From positions 372,001 through 436,000 of the forward strand of contig VXBP01004478.1 in the NCBI GenBank assembly GCA_013400115.1: a stretch of 64,000 nt of DNA. The letters are read 5' to 3'. Shown one piece after another: positions 12,367 to 25,764 of this stretch (position 1 is the first letter of the stretch; every line of letters starts with the position of its first letter). Made by a program: the position numbers and the translations under genes. This stretch comes from Rhinopomastus cyanomelas (Eukaryota; Chordata; Aves; Bucerotiformes; Rhinopomastidae). The notes under the pieces were generated by a model. That model saw only the letters and a list, made by a program, of their open reading frames with translations, ran no database searches and had not been told where the DNA came from.

Positions 12367-15341
12367 TCTTGCATGACAAGATTCATAATGCATTTTTTTC
12401 AAAGAATCTGGGTGGACACGTCCTAGAGGAATCAAGGGGATGACAGCCTGGTTGCTGAAAGCAGGGCTACAAGGCTTAGGGTATCAGTACAATATGATGA
12501 AGTTATGCCCACAAATTGGTGAAATGACATAACTGCAGGAAGATGTGCCGTGAAGAAGGTAAGAAGCTGGTGGAGATGGCACTGGTGACAAAAACTGGGG
12601 GATGGTGGTTGCGGCAGTAGGCAAGCAAGGGATGAGAGAAGACAAATGACTGGTGAAATCTGAGGAGTAATATAAACAAAGTTAGAACCCTAAAAATGAA
12701 AGAGCACTTGAAGTCTAGGAAATCTAGAATTAGTTTCTCAGACAGTGAGGAAATAAAAAAAACTAATAGGATCTAACGAATAGATACTATTATTTGAAAT
12801 AATTTCACTGAATCAGCAGTGAAACAGAAGGACAGATTAAGCAGTTTCTTTTTCCATAATGCTGGGAAATGGAAACTAATAAAGACAACAGTTCAGGAGG
12901 CAAAGAAATTGGAAAGCATAGATGAAAGTAATCATTATTGGAAACGTAATTATTGATTGGTGAAGAAGAGATGGAAATGATGAAGTACTAAGTTTGTAAG
13001 GAACAATGATGTGAAAAAACAACCAATGGCTATGTAAGTAGAGAAATAACTGCAAAACTGAATGGGAAGAGGAAAAAAAATCCTTGTGAATTATTATGGG
13101 TGGACAAATGGATAAATACTGCGTTTCTAAGAATATCTGTTAGATAATCTAAAATATGGTGAGACTCGTGAATTTGAGCCGCTTTTGTTTAGGGCTGAGA
13201 ACCCCACTCAGGGCTGATTTGTGGGGTTCTATGATTACTTTATAAACAGAAAAAGGGAAAATATGGTTCATTTTACGCAATTCTTAACACGTGCAGCACA
13301 AGCTAACAGAACATTATATACTAGTTGTCCCACAGGTTTCACTGTAGAGGCTGGTAAAAATATTTTAGATAGGAAAGAAAAATTGTTTATATTTGTGAAG
13401 GATGAACGCAATTCATAAACCTGCAAACTTCTGCACAGATCAGTATTTTTGTGTTTGGTGGAGGTGATGGGGTTTCCTGTGGACTTTGAAAATGGTGAAA
13501 TAGAGGCTGGAAGAACTCCAGGTAACAGAAAATACTACCACTGAAAAGGAAAAAGAAAATTGCCAACACAGTTGTCTCCACTATCATGTTACTAACGGTC
13601 TTGGATTAATAAAGAAGGAGGAACAGAGAATTAGCTACAAATGAAGAGGCAGTGAAAACTACCAAAAAACAAACAATGGCTAAAGAGTCGCCAAATGCCT
13701 GGAGAATAATTTTCTAAGAATTGTTTTAAAGTATAGCATCCTTGTCAGAATTAAAAGGAAAATAATAGATGGTTTTTATTCTCTTCTTAAAGCCTTTGAA
13801 AAAATGTATATGTAACATACACTCCTAAGAAAACTCTCAGGCTCATGAAACTGTTTTATTTAATTTTGGTGAAAAAATTGAAGATGTCAAAGTTCAAGAG
13901 ATGAAAAATACCAAGGGGAGGCTGAAAACAGAAATCTCTGCAGTTGTATTAATTTTCAGTTAGACAATATATCATGAAGGAGAATAATTTCAGCAGCTGT
14001 GAAAGGGAGGCTGAGGGGATAGAGACAGATACTCCTTTTAGCTACGATGACTTCTAAGGCAGTTAATTCCCTGATTATGTAGGACACAAAACAAAACCAT
14101 TTCCTAAAGTTTTATATTTGGCTCCTTTTAGTTAATCAAATGATAGACTGAATGAACAACTGAGGCCACATGAAAAGTAGGTACAGACATTGCCTCCTTT
14201 TGACTTGCCAGAGTCACAACGGATTTTTCTAGCAACAAAACATCAACACAAATAGAATGCAAGTGCAGCAAATTTTAGGAAAAATACATGCATCCCTAGA
14301 AATATTAAAATGCAATATTTTGATGGTTACTAGAATTAAGACATGTACTAATTATCTTAAAAAAATAAGAAAAAGACAGTGGTTGGGAAGATACTCTGTT
14401 GTTTGAGTCAACTTGGCATCTTTCTTTAAAAGTACATTGTCATCACTCCAAACAAAGAAACAAACCCCCAGTGCTTAAAAAGTGTTTTGGAAGTTTCAAA
14501 TAAATGCAAATGTGGGCAAAGTTCACTTTTAGAAATATATTGAAATATTATTTCAGGATAGATACAATATTTTAAGACATTTTTAATGCATTTGTTACGT
14601 GATGCCATCTCAGCACAATGGTGGACTTGGTAAGATTCTGTAAGTGATGTCTCAGTATAACAAAGTCCAAGATGGAACAAATGCTTTATTGACTTAACTG
14701 TTTGCAAAAAGAGACAGACAGAGTGGCTTATACTAGAAGCATGATTGTAGATTGCTAAAATGTATTCCATGCTCAGCATGTAGATTTTCTTATTCAAAAT
14801 GTAGAAGTATCTCAGTTTCACTGACACTAAAATCGTAGCATCCAGTACTTTCCAATTTAAGAAAAAAAAATCTGTTTCTTTTATATTTTTACTGTTAAAT
14901 GTTGAAGCTCATATCACAAATAATAGCATGACATCAGATTAGTCACACCTGTTGTGAAGAAATGCAACAGGAAAAGAAAATTTAAAAACAAAAAGTGGGT
15001 TTTTATTAATTTTAAAAAAATGAGAGGGAAAAAATTACGTATTTTCCCAGGAACTTACACCACTATACTTTTTCCAACCAAAATATTTCACCAAAATACT
15101 GTTCTCTGATTTTATAAAGTTTTAGAATAAAGTTTCTGTTCAGCCCTTCTTCTGTTTGTACAAGTATACCACCTGCTGGTCGCAAAATTATTTTGCTTCT
15201 TAAGCACCCTATGTGTCAAATTAAAAGAAGAATAAAAGCGGGTGCCGCCTGAGCACAACAAACAGGAGTCCTCATAAAATAGCTCAAATTTTGTCAAAAC
15301 AATCTGGAAAGTATTGTGCCATTTTACAGCTACCATCCCTA
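12367..15341. other. NBEA intron, no recognisable element
   Basis: About 3 kb of A-rich intronic DNA has no identifiable repeat. The longest open frame in the window, 133 codons on the minus strand at 14426-14827, lies here. It has no recognisable domain, sits in AT-rich sequence and has no splice context that I can support, so I do not call it a gene. Confidence 0.45.
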
Positions 15342-15485
15342 AGAAATCACAGTAATGATAAAGTTGGAAAAGACCTTAAAGATCGTCCAGTCCAACCTAA
15401 ATCCAAAAAATCCCAGTAATCCAAACTTCTAACATCTAGATCATGCCACTCAGCACCTCATCCAGCTTAACGTTGATAAACCTCT
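15342..15485 (-). mobile_element. CR1 LINE 3' fragment, antisense, diverged
   Basis: Landmarks are 'gttggaaaagaccttaaaga', 'tcgtccagtccaacctaaat' and 'cactcagcacctcatccagc'. It is the reverse complement of a CR1 3' end from a subfamily different from the neighbouring 10412 and 18415 copies. Confidence 0.82.
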
Positions 15486-16654
15486 CAGAAAATAATTTGC
15501 TTATCCTAGTTTCAACATAGTGAAATGCTGAAGTAATACACTCAATTAAAGAAGGCTTTAGAAGAACTATTAATTTTGCCACAACAATGCTGTGTTTTGA
15601 AGAAGGTTAACTTAATAGTTGAAGTTCCTGTGATACTACCTAAGGCACTTACAGAATAAAAGTTGTTTTTTAAAAATCAGGTATTCAATACATGGCATCT
15701 GTTGAGCTTCCACATCAAAGAATCTTCCAGCAACAGTTCTGTAGACAGTGCTTGCATGACAATGCCAATAAACACACTACCCACGTTCAGTTATCCATCC
15801 CAGAATACCAAAGTGCATTTGAATCAGAATCATGGTGGCTTAGTACTGCTGGAGGAAAGGGAATGATTGGCGAAAGACCCAACTCTTGACAAATCAGTCC
15901 TTGCCCACCTATCCATTGTGGGGCTTTTTATTATTATTCATTTGGTTCAGGTGTAGTAATGAAAAGGTTAAGACAAGGAGAAGAATTTACTAAATCTCTC
16001 AGAGATACCCTTCTCCTTTGCCTTCTGCATGAGCACTTTCCTCCCTACTTATGTAAATGAGAGGATATTTTGCTTCTGAGCGAAACAAACAGCACTAAAC
16101 ACTTTAGATGGCTTTTTCTACCTTTTCTGAAAATCAGAAAATACCAAACTCTTTCCCCTTTGAATTCTGTATGGCAATAATACCACTGCATTAAGAAACT
16201 GCAATAAGAAAAGTGGGAGGTTTGGGGTCCCTACTCAGCTTGTTGTAAATGTCACCCTCAGACAGTCCACTTCAGCACAAATTCATTGCAAATATTCTGA
16301 AGAAGAAGGCACCCTTCACAAGAAGAAGCAATTTACTGTGTAATTCAAGGTAATTCAACAGGACCCTAGCTTCTCAAAAAAATCTATAATTCCCTGCAAT
16401 TCTAGAAGAGTTAAACAGTAGCAAAAAGTTGCTTCAATTAGGGCTACTGAATGTGGACAACTGAAAAAAAACTAGTCTTGAGTTCTGAAAGCTGGCATCC
16501 AAAGTAAGAGCACTTGTGGAAGCTCCTGAAAACTTTTGTGCACTAAGGGCTCAGAAGTGTAAGCAGGGGTAATATATGTTTATAATATCCCTGCTGTTCC
16601 AGCTGTTTGCCACATCCAGAATGCAAAGATTAAGGCATTTGGATTTCTTATTAG
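15486..16654. other. NBEA intron, no recognisable element
   Basis: This is intronic sequence. Two overlapping short open frames at 15663-15889 are not recognisable. No repeat was identified. Confidence 0.45.
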
Positions 16655-16983
16655 AGAACTACATGAAAGGTTGGTGTCAGGAGGATGGAGCCAGGCTCTT
16701 CTCAGTGTCATCTAGCAATAGGACAAGGGGCAACGGGTGTAAGCTGGAACATAGGAGGTTCCACATCAGTATGAGAAGGAACTTCTTCACAATGAGGATG
16801 ACAGAGCACTGGAACAGGCTGCTCAGGGGGGTTGTGGAGTCTCCTCCTCTAGAGACATTTAAAACCCACCTGAAAGTGTTCCTGTATGACTCGGTCTAGG
16901 TGATCCTGCTGTGGCAGGGGGATTGGACTGGATGATCTTTCGAGACCCCTTCCAATCCCTAATGTTCTGTGGTTCTGTGATAC
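16655..16983 (+). mobile_element. CR1 LINE 3' fragment, sense
   Basis: CR1 3' segment with 'ggtgtcaggaggatggagcc', 'ataggacaaggggcaacggg', 'gctggaacataggaggttcc' and the 3' end 'ccaatccctaatgttctgtg'. About 330 bp are present. It is the same subfamily as the antisense copy at 21633-21912, about 4.6 kb away. Confidence 0.93.
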
Positions 16984-18412
16984 TAAAGAAGCTACTGGGC
17001 ATCCAAATTACAATTCAGTCTCAAGCAATAACTCGTCAAAAAATCTAGAGCTGTACTTTTAGCAGCAGGGTTGAGGAAGACATCTAGGACTTGTTATCTT
17101 ATTAATTACCCGTTTGTAAAGAAGACTATGGCATCCAGGAATAGAAATGTTGTCTTTCAAAAGCTTTAATTAGAAGGAAAAAAGAAGTGTTTTATCTAAA
17201 TATTTTTAAAGTGTATTTTAAAACTAAGACACAGAGGTTTTTGCATTTTTTAATATATTTTTAAGAACTCATAATGAATTACTGTCTCAAACCTTTATAA
17301 ATTATTCAAGCTCCAACTGTTTAAAGACAGCTAACTTATAAAGCTGACATCACGATGAAATAATTAGCTTCATCGAGGCCTATCAACAAACAGCAACAGT
17401 AATCAAAATCTAATAAATTATTAATTAAGTTTTACCACGTCAATTATTTTCAATTCCATCACACAGAACCATTTTTTAAAATGCAAGACTGATAACACAC
17501 TATTCTAACATTATCATTATTTCCAAAAAATGCTGTTTTAAGTTTGTTAATTGGAAATCTTTGAATTCAAAGCTTATAGCAAGTTTGGTAATTTACACTT
17601 TCTGCAAGTTTTTCGGGACAGATTTCTTTTCCTGTTAAGAATCATGTAGGAGAACAGCTTCCGTTAAAGCACACATCTAGCTTTAAATCTAAAATTGTTC
17701 TTATGAACTGAAACAAAGAGAAGCAAGCCCAATGAGTGGCTATGTCTTTCAGATAAAACAGTTGTGTCTATCCACATGCAAATGTAAACTGTATGGGTGA
17801 AATAAACATTTGCCAAGTGGGATGGCCATAAGTGCTATGGAATTTTTAATAAAGATGATGCTCACAACAATATCAAATAAGTGCTGAAGCAAACTTAAGT
17901 TCGATCTTTCTTGTTCCTGGGAAATTTTGTAAGGGGTAAGAAACTAGTTTGGCAAGTGAATCAAACCTGTTCTATTTATACAATATTCCTGACAGTCAAG
18001 ATGTTCCTTAGAAGTATAGAAACAGTCTTCTATAAAACACCCTAAAATATAGCAGCATGACCTAATGATTTATTTTTGGCTCTGCAAAAGTAACAAGAGA
18101 AGAAACAGATATGATTTTTTTTTCCAAAAAAGATACAGAGAATTAAAACTTCCTTGTACTTTTTCATTGAAAAAGAATCTCTATTTTCATGGGTTTTGAA
18201 AAGCAAGCAGCAGAGGATTTAAATAATTTTTGCATACAAAGTTTTTGAGAATGCATTCTTCTGGACATACTTTTTAACGCTTTCCTTCCTTTTAGATACT
18301 CCATCTGTTAAGTAATTCTGTGGGACAGTCATGAGACACAGCTTATTTTTCCACTATCTGTAGCACAAATCTGTGACATGACCACAGGTATCTTCTGTGT
18401 TTTCCACTTTAA
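16984..18412. other. NBEA intron, CR1-free
   Basis: This AT-rich intron is free of recognisable repeats. The part at about 17100-17480 is listed as a possible regulatory block. Confidence 0.45.
17100..17480. promoter_or_regulatory. Candidate conserved non-coding element
   Basis: The block contains 'aataattagcttcatcgagg' and 'aaattattaattaagtttta', dense TAATTA-type homeodomain cores, in sequence without repeat decay. The inference rests on motif density alone. Confidence 0.25.
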
Positions 18413-18502
18413 TTACACAGAATCAGAGAACATTAGGGATTGGAAGGGACCTCGAAAGATCATCTAGTCCAATCCCCTCACCATGTCAGGATTACCTTGT
18501 TT
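18413..18502 (-). mobile_element. CR1 LINE 3' end, antisense, very short
   Basis: Only the last 90 bp of a CR1 are present: 'cacagaatcagagaacatta', 'gggattggaagggacctcga', 'aagatcatctagtccaatcc'. The close match to the other copies of this type suggests a fairly recent insertion with severe 5' truncation. Confidence 0.92.
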
Positions 18503-21500
18503 GGTTAGCATTTTATAGCATGATTTCCTGCAGGGATATACTTTACAAATATAATACAGAATGTGTATTTGGCTATATTTGACTATATTCTTCTATCTAA
18601 ATGAATACTAGAGGGAAAATAAAAACCAGTAGCATTGTTTAAACAATTTATACAATGCCCCAATATGTCTCATTGTAGAATCATCATGAGGAACTATGAT
18701 CCTTGACCTTGCCAATTAAGTTGACTTCATCCTATTATATGTTCATTGCAGTTATTTTAATTTTTAAGACTGTTTTTCCATAATTTTCATGAAAGATGAG
18801 AAATAAGAACAGGAGTTAAAATCATCTATTATTAAAACCAAAGGGAAAGCATATTGACTGCATCAATAGACAATTGGTTAGGGAAGAACCAGAACATCTG
18901 GGAACAGAAAGATGTACTGTCCTCTTTTCAGGGCATGGATAGCTGAATTTTCCCATCCAAAAAAGCAAAAATCAAAACTTTCACTACTATGAATGACCTA
19001 TGGCTTGAAAACAGACAATATTATGGGAGTAGATTAAAAGTGAGAGACATAACGGAGCTGGGTTCAGCCTGTATCTGGGTTTGAAGGCACTTTGGTGATG
19101 GCACATTTTGGCTGACTTTCTGCAAGCTGTGTATTTTGATCATCCAGAATAATTCCTGACAAAACTTCTTTTGACATAGGCCCTGGGAAAGAGTTGATCT
19201 TGCAGAACTGAAAAATCATAAGTGGTGTAAAAGTCATGGAGCAGGTTATGCCCATCTCAGAGATGCTTCAATTTCTGATGGCAAATTTGAGGAAAATATG
19301 GTCTGGTCTCTGCCTTCTACACTAGCAGTAATTTACCTGAAGATTAAGGTTGTCAAATGATACCAAATGATAGCTGCATTGAGTTTCTTTTATCTAACTT
19401 AAGATCTCAACATTATTGACATTTGACTAATCAACTCAGGCCCATTTAACTGACAATGGACAGAACTAGTTGCACCTTGGGATAAACTGGGTGATAGGAA
19501 ACCTATTGCTCTTGTATCAAGTAACAGTCTCAACAGCACAGAAAGCAAAAACCTGGGATTCTCACAAAAGAATCTGGCATCTAAGACTTGTGTTGAATTA
19601 TCAAGGGAAGGATCAGGTCAGAGAATTCACGTAATTGAGTGAAATCCAAGAGGCAGGGCAGAGAAAATGAGGATTATAGGTTATATGGATCCCATTAAAT
19701 GAGAGAATTGGAGAAAGTGGCCGATTGACTTGTACCAGTCTTATACTACTACTAGTAAAGGTTACATAGAGGTGTCTTTTCATCACCTGGATGTCATGAT
19801 AAAAGGAATCCTGAAATATAAAATAGACACAAATCACATAAATAATTCCCTCTGTGTAAATTATATATAAAGTAAAAATTCCTCTTTTAAAGAACGGAGT
19901 CGTGATTTTAATGCTATAAAACAGCAATGAAGAATCAGAAGGTCAGCACTCAAAATCCTCAGATTCAAACTACAAAGGCACCAGAAGGCAATTTACTTTA
20001 TGGCATTATGCCTGCAGCCTTCCAAAGAGATACTGAAAGCCTGCTACAATATGTAAATGCTGCTTTTTTCTTCGTTTGCAAAAAATGTCTTTTTCTCTCC
20101 AACAAACACACTAATAATTGTTCCTAAACTGTTACAGACAATTCTATCTGAAGATAAATAGAATTATACAAGAAATGCTATGGTGGGCTTCCTCATGAAT
20201 CACCAAAGTTCTGTGGAACAGAGCACTGCTAGCCTTTCTGATGAGGCTATCTCATTTCACACTATTAAAACATGAACTGGAATGGGGAATGAAAGGACTA
20301 CAACCATATGGCTCAGGCCCAGGCTCATCTCTTTCAACATTGCTCCAATTTACAATCCAAGTCTTTAATATTTTTCTCCTTTTGAAAATATAGAGCCAGT
20401 GGATCTGGTTGAGAAAGCTTTAGTCATTCCTGGTTGGTTTCCTAATGGCAATAAAGCTACAACCTGGCACACTGCAGATGGGGGAGGGAGGGTGAGGAAT
20501 GAGAAAGAGAAGCAAGTACATGTGCATGCCAATCTCTTCTCTCTGGATATTACACAAACTAAATTAGCTTCATCTGGTAGGATTAACACAGAACTGCTCC
20601 AGAGCATGCTATGGGAGCCTCCATGAAGGTGGTGCACAAGGACAGCTCAGATCTCCCCAGATAGAAAACAGAGCCATAACCAAGAGAGACACAATCATGA
20701 TTTTTAATATCATGAATGGCACCAAGACAGTGAATTGGCAACAAGAACTCACTGTTTCTCATGAAAGACTTAGGAAGAACAAACCATTCATCAAGCAAGT
20801 TCAAAACAAATCAAAGTGCATTTTGTGTACATTTCTTACACAGCATATTAAGGGTGTAGAAGTTAACACTACAACATATCGTGCATGGCCAGGAAAAGTT
20901 TACATGAGTCCTTAAAGGAATTAGACATTTCCTTTCATAGAGGGGGAAAAACCAACAAAAGTTATTAAACTCAAGGATATCACCTCTGGCTCAGGAAGTC
21001 TCTGAGCTACAATTTGCTGAAAGCTGTGAAAATATCCTGGGGGAGTATCATGATAAAGTCACCTTGGGAAACACTACACTCCTACCTAGGTTTCCTCTGC
21101 TGGCAGCCAACAGAGTAGCAGACTTGTAATCTGATTCTTGTGGTCCACTGTTCTATCCTTCTCCACTGTTATTTTGGGGCTGATTCCTCGGTGCCTTGGA
21201 AACAGCCCCATGTCAACTAAGTTTCAGTCAATTAACTATGTTCCCCAGGTTAACAGCAGTACTAAGTAACTCATGCCGTTGCTCAGCTAACGAGAATAGA
21301 ACAGCATGTTCTCAGCAGGAAGACTTAGGGTCTGAAACGATTCTTTACAAGAGTGTAGATTTATCCCAAACCTTTGAAGGTGTTCATACAAAGGACAAGA
21401 GGTACTTCCTCTTGCTAGAAATCAGTAGTGAAACACAACCAGTTTCTGGTATAAAACTCCTGTATTCAATACGTCTTTAATTTTTTAAGATGTCATCTAG

Positions 21501-21632
21501 CACTTGGATTCATCACCGGGTCACAGATAGTAGTTTGTAACATTGGAATAGGATGATTAATTTATAATCTTAGTATTTCTTCTTTTGCAGTGAGTTTAGA
21601 CAATACAACTGTATACTGTTAAGTAGAGAGAA
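18503..21632. other. NBEA intron, no recognisable element
   Basis: About 3.1 kb of intron is somewhat richer in G and C at about 20390-20540. I could not assign any part to a repeat family or gene. Short open frames overlap on both strands. Confidence 0.45.
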
Positions 21633-21912
21633 GCATAGAATCATTAGGGATTGGAAGGGACCTCGAAAGATCATCTAGTCCAATCCCCCTGACTCAGCAG
21701 GATCACCTAGACCAAGTCACACATGGACACATCCAGGCGGGTCTTAAACGTCTGCAGTGAAGAAGACTCCACAAGTCCCCTGAGCAGCCTGTTCTGTCAC
21801 CCTCACCATGAAGAAGTTCCTTCTTGTATTTATATGGAACCTCCTATGTTCCAGCTTACACCCATTGCCCCTTGTCCTGTCATGAGATGACATTGAGAAG
21901 AGCCCAGCTACC
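21633..21912 (-). mobile_element. CR1 LINE 3' fragment, antisense
   Basis: Reverse-complement CR1 3' region: 'gcatagaatcattagggatt', 'ccaagtcacacatggacaca', 'tggaacctcctatgttccag' and 'ccattgccccttgtcctgtc'. About 280 bp are present with little divergence from its relatives. Confidence 0.93.
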
Positions 21913-24198
21913 TCACAAGATCAGTGTTAGGATACACATCAGCAATTTGAACAGATTACTCTAAACTGAAGTTTAAAGAGACAACACTGTAAGAGGTAGT
22001 AAAGAAAATGTACAGAAATAGATTTAATACAGCATGGAGGAAGTTCACTGAGCTTAATACATTTTATAGTATTTTTCTAATATAAAACCACTCTAGATGT
22101 ATTTCAAGCAGTGAAACATAGAGTTTGCAGTTTCTTCTATATGTTATTTTTGATTAACAATACTTTGTCTTCTCATTTTTAAAATGAAGCTATTAATAAA
22201 ATCGCAAAGCAGCAGTGTAGAACAGCACACGTTCAGTGATGTGTACAGTTTGAGATCATTGATGGAAGGAGTGCCTTTAGCAACTACATTACATAGGCTT
22301 AGACTCTGAACAAAATGTTATAAATAAAATACTTTCAAAATTTGGAAAAAGTGCTTTCTTTAATAATTGGAGTAAAAGTGATTAACTGATAACTGTGAAA
22401 CAAAAAACCCCACAAAGTTAAACAGAGAAAAAAAATTGTATGCTTAGGCAGCAGTTGATGCATTTTAAAAACACCACTTTATCTGTTCTCTTTTCCTTTG
22501 TAAAATCCAATAAACTGCCATTATATTCCTTTTAAATGGTTCCATTACAAGAATTCTGTAACAACAGACTAATCTCTTGATAATTATAATAAATGCCTGT
22601 AATCAAAGCAGGAACCATTTAAAATAAGGAGAAAGGCTGTTTTCCATCAAACTCATTGTAGTTCCGTGACCTTTGGAGCACTAAGCTACATCATATGCTG
22701 CCACCTCTAGCTGCAACACAGCTTTCCTACCCATCTTGCTCAAATAAAAATAGAAAGGATGAGAGATCAATGGCAGTGTGGATTGGCACACGGGAAGAGT
22801 TCTAACTTTCCATCTCTGAGCCTTGTAGAACATAAAAAACCACAATTTGCAAGATTCCAAAGGCTCGAAGCTGGCAGGATTCTGCCAGCAGCTTCTGATG
22901 GATACGTGGTCCTTCCCTTCAGGAGGGAATGGGGGAAGGAGCCGACTGGTATTTTAAAAAGCCATGCTATGGCAATGTGAGCTGCGTATCGCTGCTGACG
23001 CCACTTAAGAAAGTATTATTTTTCAGAGAGAGAGGACATTTTATCACAAAATTCGATATTGTATTCACATGAACAAACAATGATTTCCAGAGATCATTTA
23101 AGAAACTGAAGGCTGATAAAATTACGGGAAATGACTATATATGATCAGAATGGCTTTCATCTGCATTTTGTTAGACCCAGCATTGATTTCACTTTTCAGC
23201 TGTGAACAGCAAGAGGCCAGCTGTGGCCAAGGGAGAGAGCAAGCAATGAACCAGGGTCACAATAGAGGCTGAGTTGTCAGAAAATTTAACACTTTTAATG
23301 ACTAAATCTCTGCAAAAAATCTTTGAGTTACAACCATTTGAAAATCATATCCAGCGGGTCCCACAAACTGTCAAAGAACAGAAGATTTAATTTATAACAA
23401 AGTAAAACCTTTGAACTCTAGTTATGTGAATAAACAGCATTATAAGGGGAAAACAAACAGAGCAAGGAAAATATAAAATACATTGCCTTCAAGGCAGAAA
23501 CAACTACATTTTACTTCTTATTCCCAGATGTGTTAAAGGGAAATTTATGACAGCATACTGAAAAGCAAGATTCCCATTGTGAAACCCTTCACATTTATTT
23601 AACTAAGCACAATCATTGAAAATGACCTTTATCCAAACCCTCCACAGCTGTCTTAAAATGATCTAAAACTATTGCCAGATTTCCTTTAACTAGCATTACT
23701 TAACAAAAAGTCATTACCCCAGGGCCATATTACACTACTAGCAAGTAAACACAAATCCATTTTCAACAACACGCTACGAAGTTTTAATGAAATATTGATA
23801 ACAAATTGAAAACTCCCCATTAAAAAGGTGCCAAACAATACAAATCATTGTAGTTTTCCAAATAGCGTATTTGTCACCTATTAGACAGACACAGGAACAG
23901 GAAAATGGCTAATACTTAAAAAAAAAAAAAGAAATCTTACATTTAAAACTGTTATTAAAGGAGGTGTCAACATTTTTATAAATTAAGCTGTTCTAGCAGC
24001 ATATTGTGAAAAGATATCCTCATCTGTTCTCAAAAGACAGCACCTCCACAGTGCACATTACTCTACAAAACTAAAGGGCTACTGACAATAAATTCATACA
24101 GCAGTTTTTGTTGCAGCACACTAATAATTTACCAGTGGGTTAATAATGTTTGATTCCGAGACTTAAAAAGCAGGGTGTCAAAACAACGGATGCCTTCA

Positions 24199-24217
24199 CC
24201 TCTCTCTCTCTCTCTTT
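24199..24217. repeat. (CT)n microsatellite
   Basis: A pure CT dinucleotide run of about eight units follows 'gatgccttcac'. A complementary GA run lies about 290 bp downstream on the same strand. Confidence 0.9.
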
Positions 24218-24496
24218 TGCTGCACAAACACTAAACATAAAAATTAGACGGCTGTTGCAAGAGCTGGCCTCCTGCAGGTCTAGGTCAACTAGTGGGGGTT
24301 AGAGGGGGAAAAAAAAAAAAATCACACTTGTGGATTCAGAGTAGGATGGTTTAGTTTTTAAAATAATAGCATAAAGTCCCAGTTAATGTGGATGCACAGT
24401 GTGGGGAGGGGGGCCAAAAGTGACTTTATTAAGGGGCTGGTTAGTTCAGTAAATCATGGCTTTTAGATAAAGATGATTATGGTTGTTCCTTGGTGT

Positions 24497-24510
24497 GAGA
24501 GAGAGAGAGG
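24497..24510. repeat. (GA)n microsatellite
   Basis: Seven GA units are present. They are complementary to the CT run at 24199-24217, so the two could pair in single-stranded RNA or DNA. Confidence 0.9.
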
Positions 24511-25764
24511 TACAGGAGGTTCTTTTCACCACCAAGTAATTATGCTGACCCAGACTGTGACCATTTATCATGGCTGAAAGATGACACTCACTGTTAGCCA
24601 AGGGAAACTGCTAGTCAAATGTTTCCATCTAGATCAATACACACCACATTTTTCTGCAGCCAGAAGTAATTATAGAAGAGCAAACTTCACAATCAATACC
24701 CACTCAAGCCGACTTGCATTCTGCTGCACAGACAGGAAGGTATGGTACTGTCAACTGTCACTGAAAACCACTGCATTTGACCCAGATTAAAGGGCTTCCT
24801 CACCATTATAAAGGATTTTGCTCTCTATTTGCTGAGTAAAAGCAAATCAGTCCTCTTTTCTTTATCATTTACATCAATGAACAACAACACAGGTTTCCAG
24901 GACATGTTGCAACCTGCAGCTGATGCTCTTATAATTTCACAAAGTCTCACTTAACAGAAAACAAAAAAGAAATCCAGTCAATTAAAGAAAAATCAATCTT
25001 CCCAACCACTGAAAGCTAAAACGGTTTCTGAAGCATTAGATGCTAAAAGGTGCAGTTGAAGACCTGACCTTCCTGAACTCCAGAGATCAGAAAAGAGAGA
25101 AACACGTATACTTGAAGCATCAAATCAACGTCATTTTCAGTAGCAAACGTATACATCCACATTTGTTTACACAAAGGTGCACGTATAGGTTTATCAGCAA
25201 GCCAGCTGCTAACAAAAAAAATCAAGCTTTTTTGGTTTTGCTTCAAAATACACCTAAATGTCAGTTTTTGACAACTGCTTTCAAAAAGGCAGGGCTTAGA
25301 CTTATAAACCAATCTAACACATCAAGAAAGGTTAGAGGGCAGAAAAAAAATCACTACTTCAGGAAAAAAAAAATTGACATCCAATTTTCAAGCTGATTTA
25401 TCAGTGGAAAGCCAAAATTGATAGTTTGCCATTACCGGGTAGCAGGCTGTCTAAGAAAGCTGTTACAAAGCCTTTCATTTTGATTTAGCCACACAGATCA
25501 ATACAAACCTATACTGTTTCAATTTTACAAATATTGATTTTCTGATATAACCTCTGTGGGAGAACATTCATCACCTGCCATACTAAAAAATATTGATATT
25601 TATTTTGTAAACTTTGACTCTCAACAAATATAGGGTTCTGCTGAGTGAAGCAAAATCTATTTTTCCAGATAATAGCTAATCACTGTTAAAATAATATTTT
25701 GAGCAATATATGTTTGCCTTTACATTTCAGAGTCTCACTCATACTGTTAAACTTGGTACCATGC

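Larger units (their letters stand above)
22480..24560. promoter_or_regulatory. Candidate conserved non-coding region
   Basis: This CR1-free tract contains ordered AT-rich and G-rich stretches, homeodomain-type cores such as 'tgataattataataaatgcc', and a (CT)n tract and a (GA)n tract 300 bp apart. No coding frame explains it. It could be an enhancer cluster or simply old unconstrained intron; alignment would decide. Confidence 0.28.
21913..25764. other. Long CR1-free stretch of NBEA intron
   Basis: No repeat copy is visible over 3.85 kb, one of the longest CR1-free runs in the window. It contains the candidate element at 22480-24560 and two simple repeats. A 118-codon frame at 25040-25396 is matched by an open frame on the other strand and looks random. 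Confidence 0.5.

Noticed and set aside
14426..14827. Longest open frame in the window, 133 codons, minus strand
   Set aside because: No recognisable domain, AT-driven residue bias, and no splice or promoter context. It is compatible with chance in AT-rich intron.
19020..19260. Moderately GC-balanced segment that might be a retrocopy
   Set aside because: No frame gives a recognisable protein and there is no poly-A tail.
25040..25396. 118-codon plus-strand frame
   Set aside because: Lys-rich, overlaps an 89-codon open frame on the other strand, and has no domain or exon signals.
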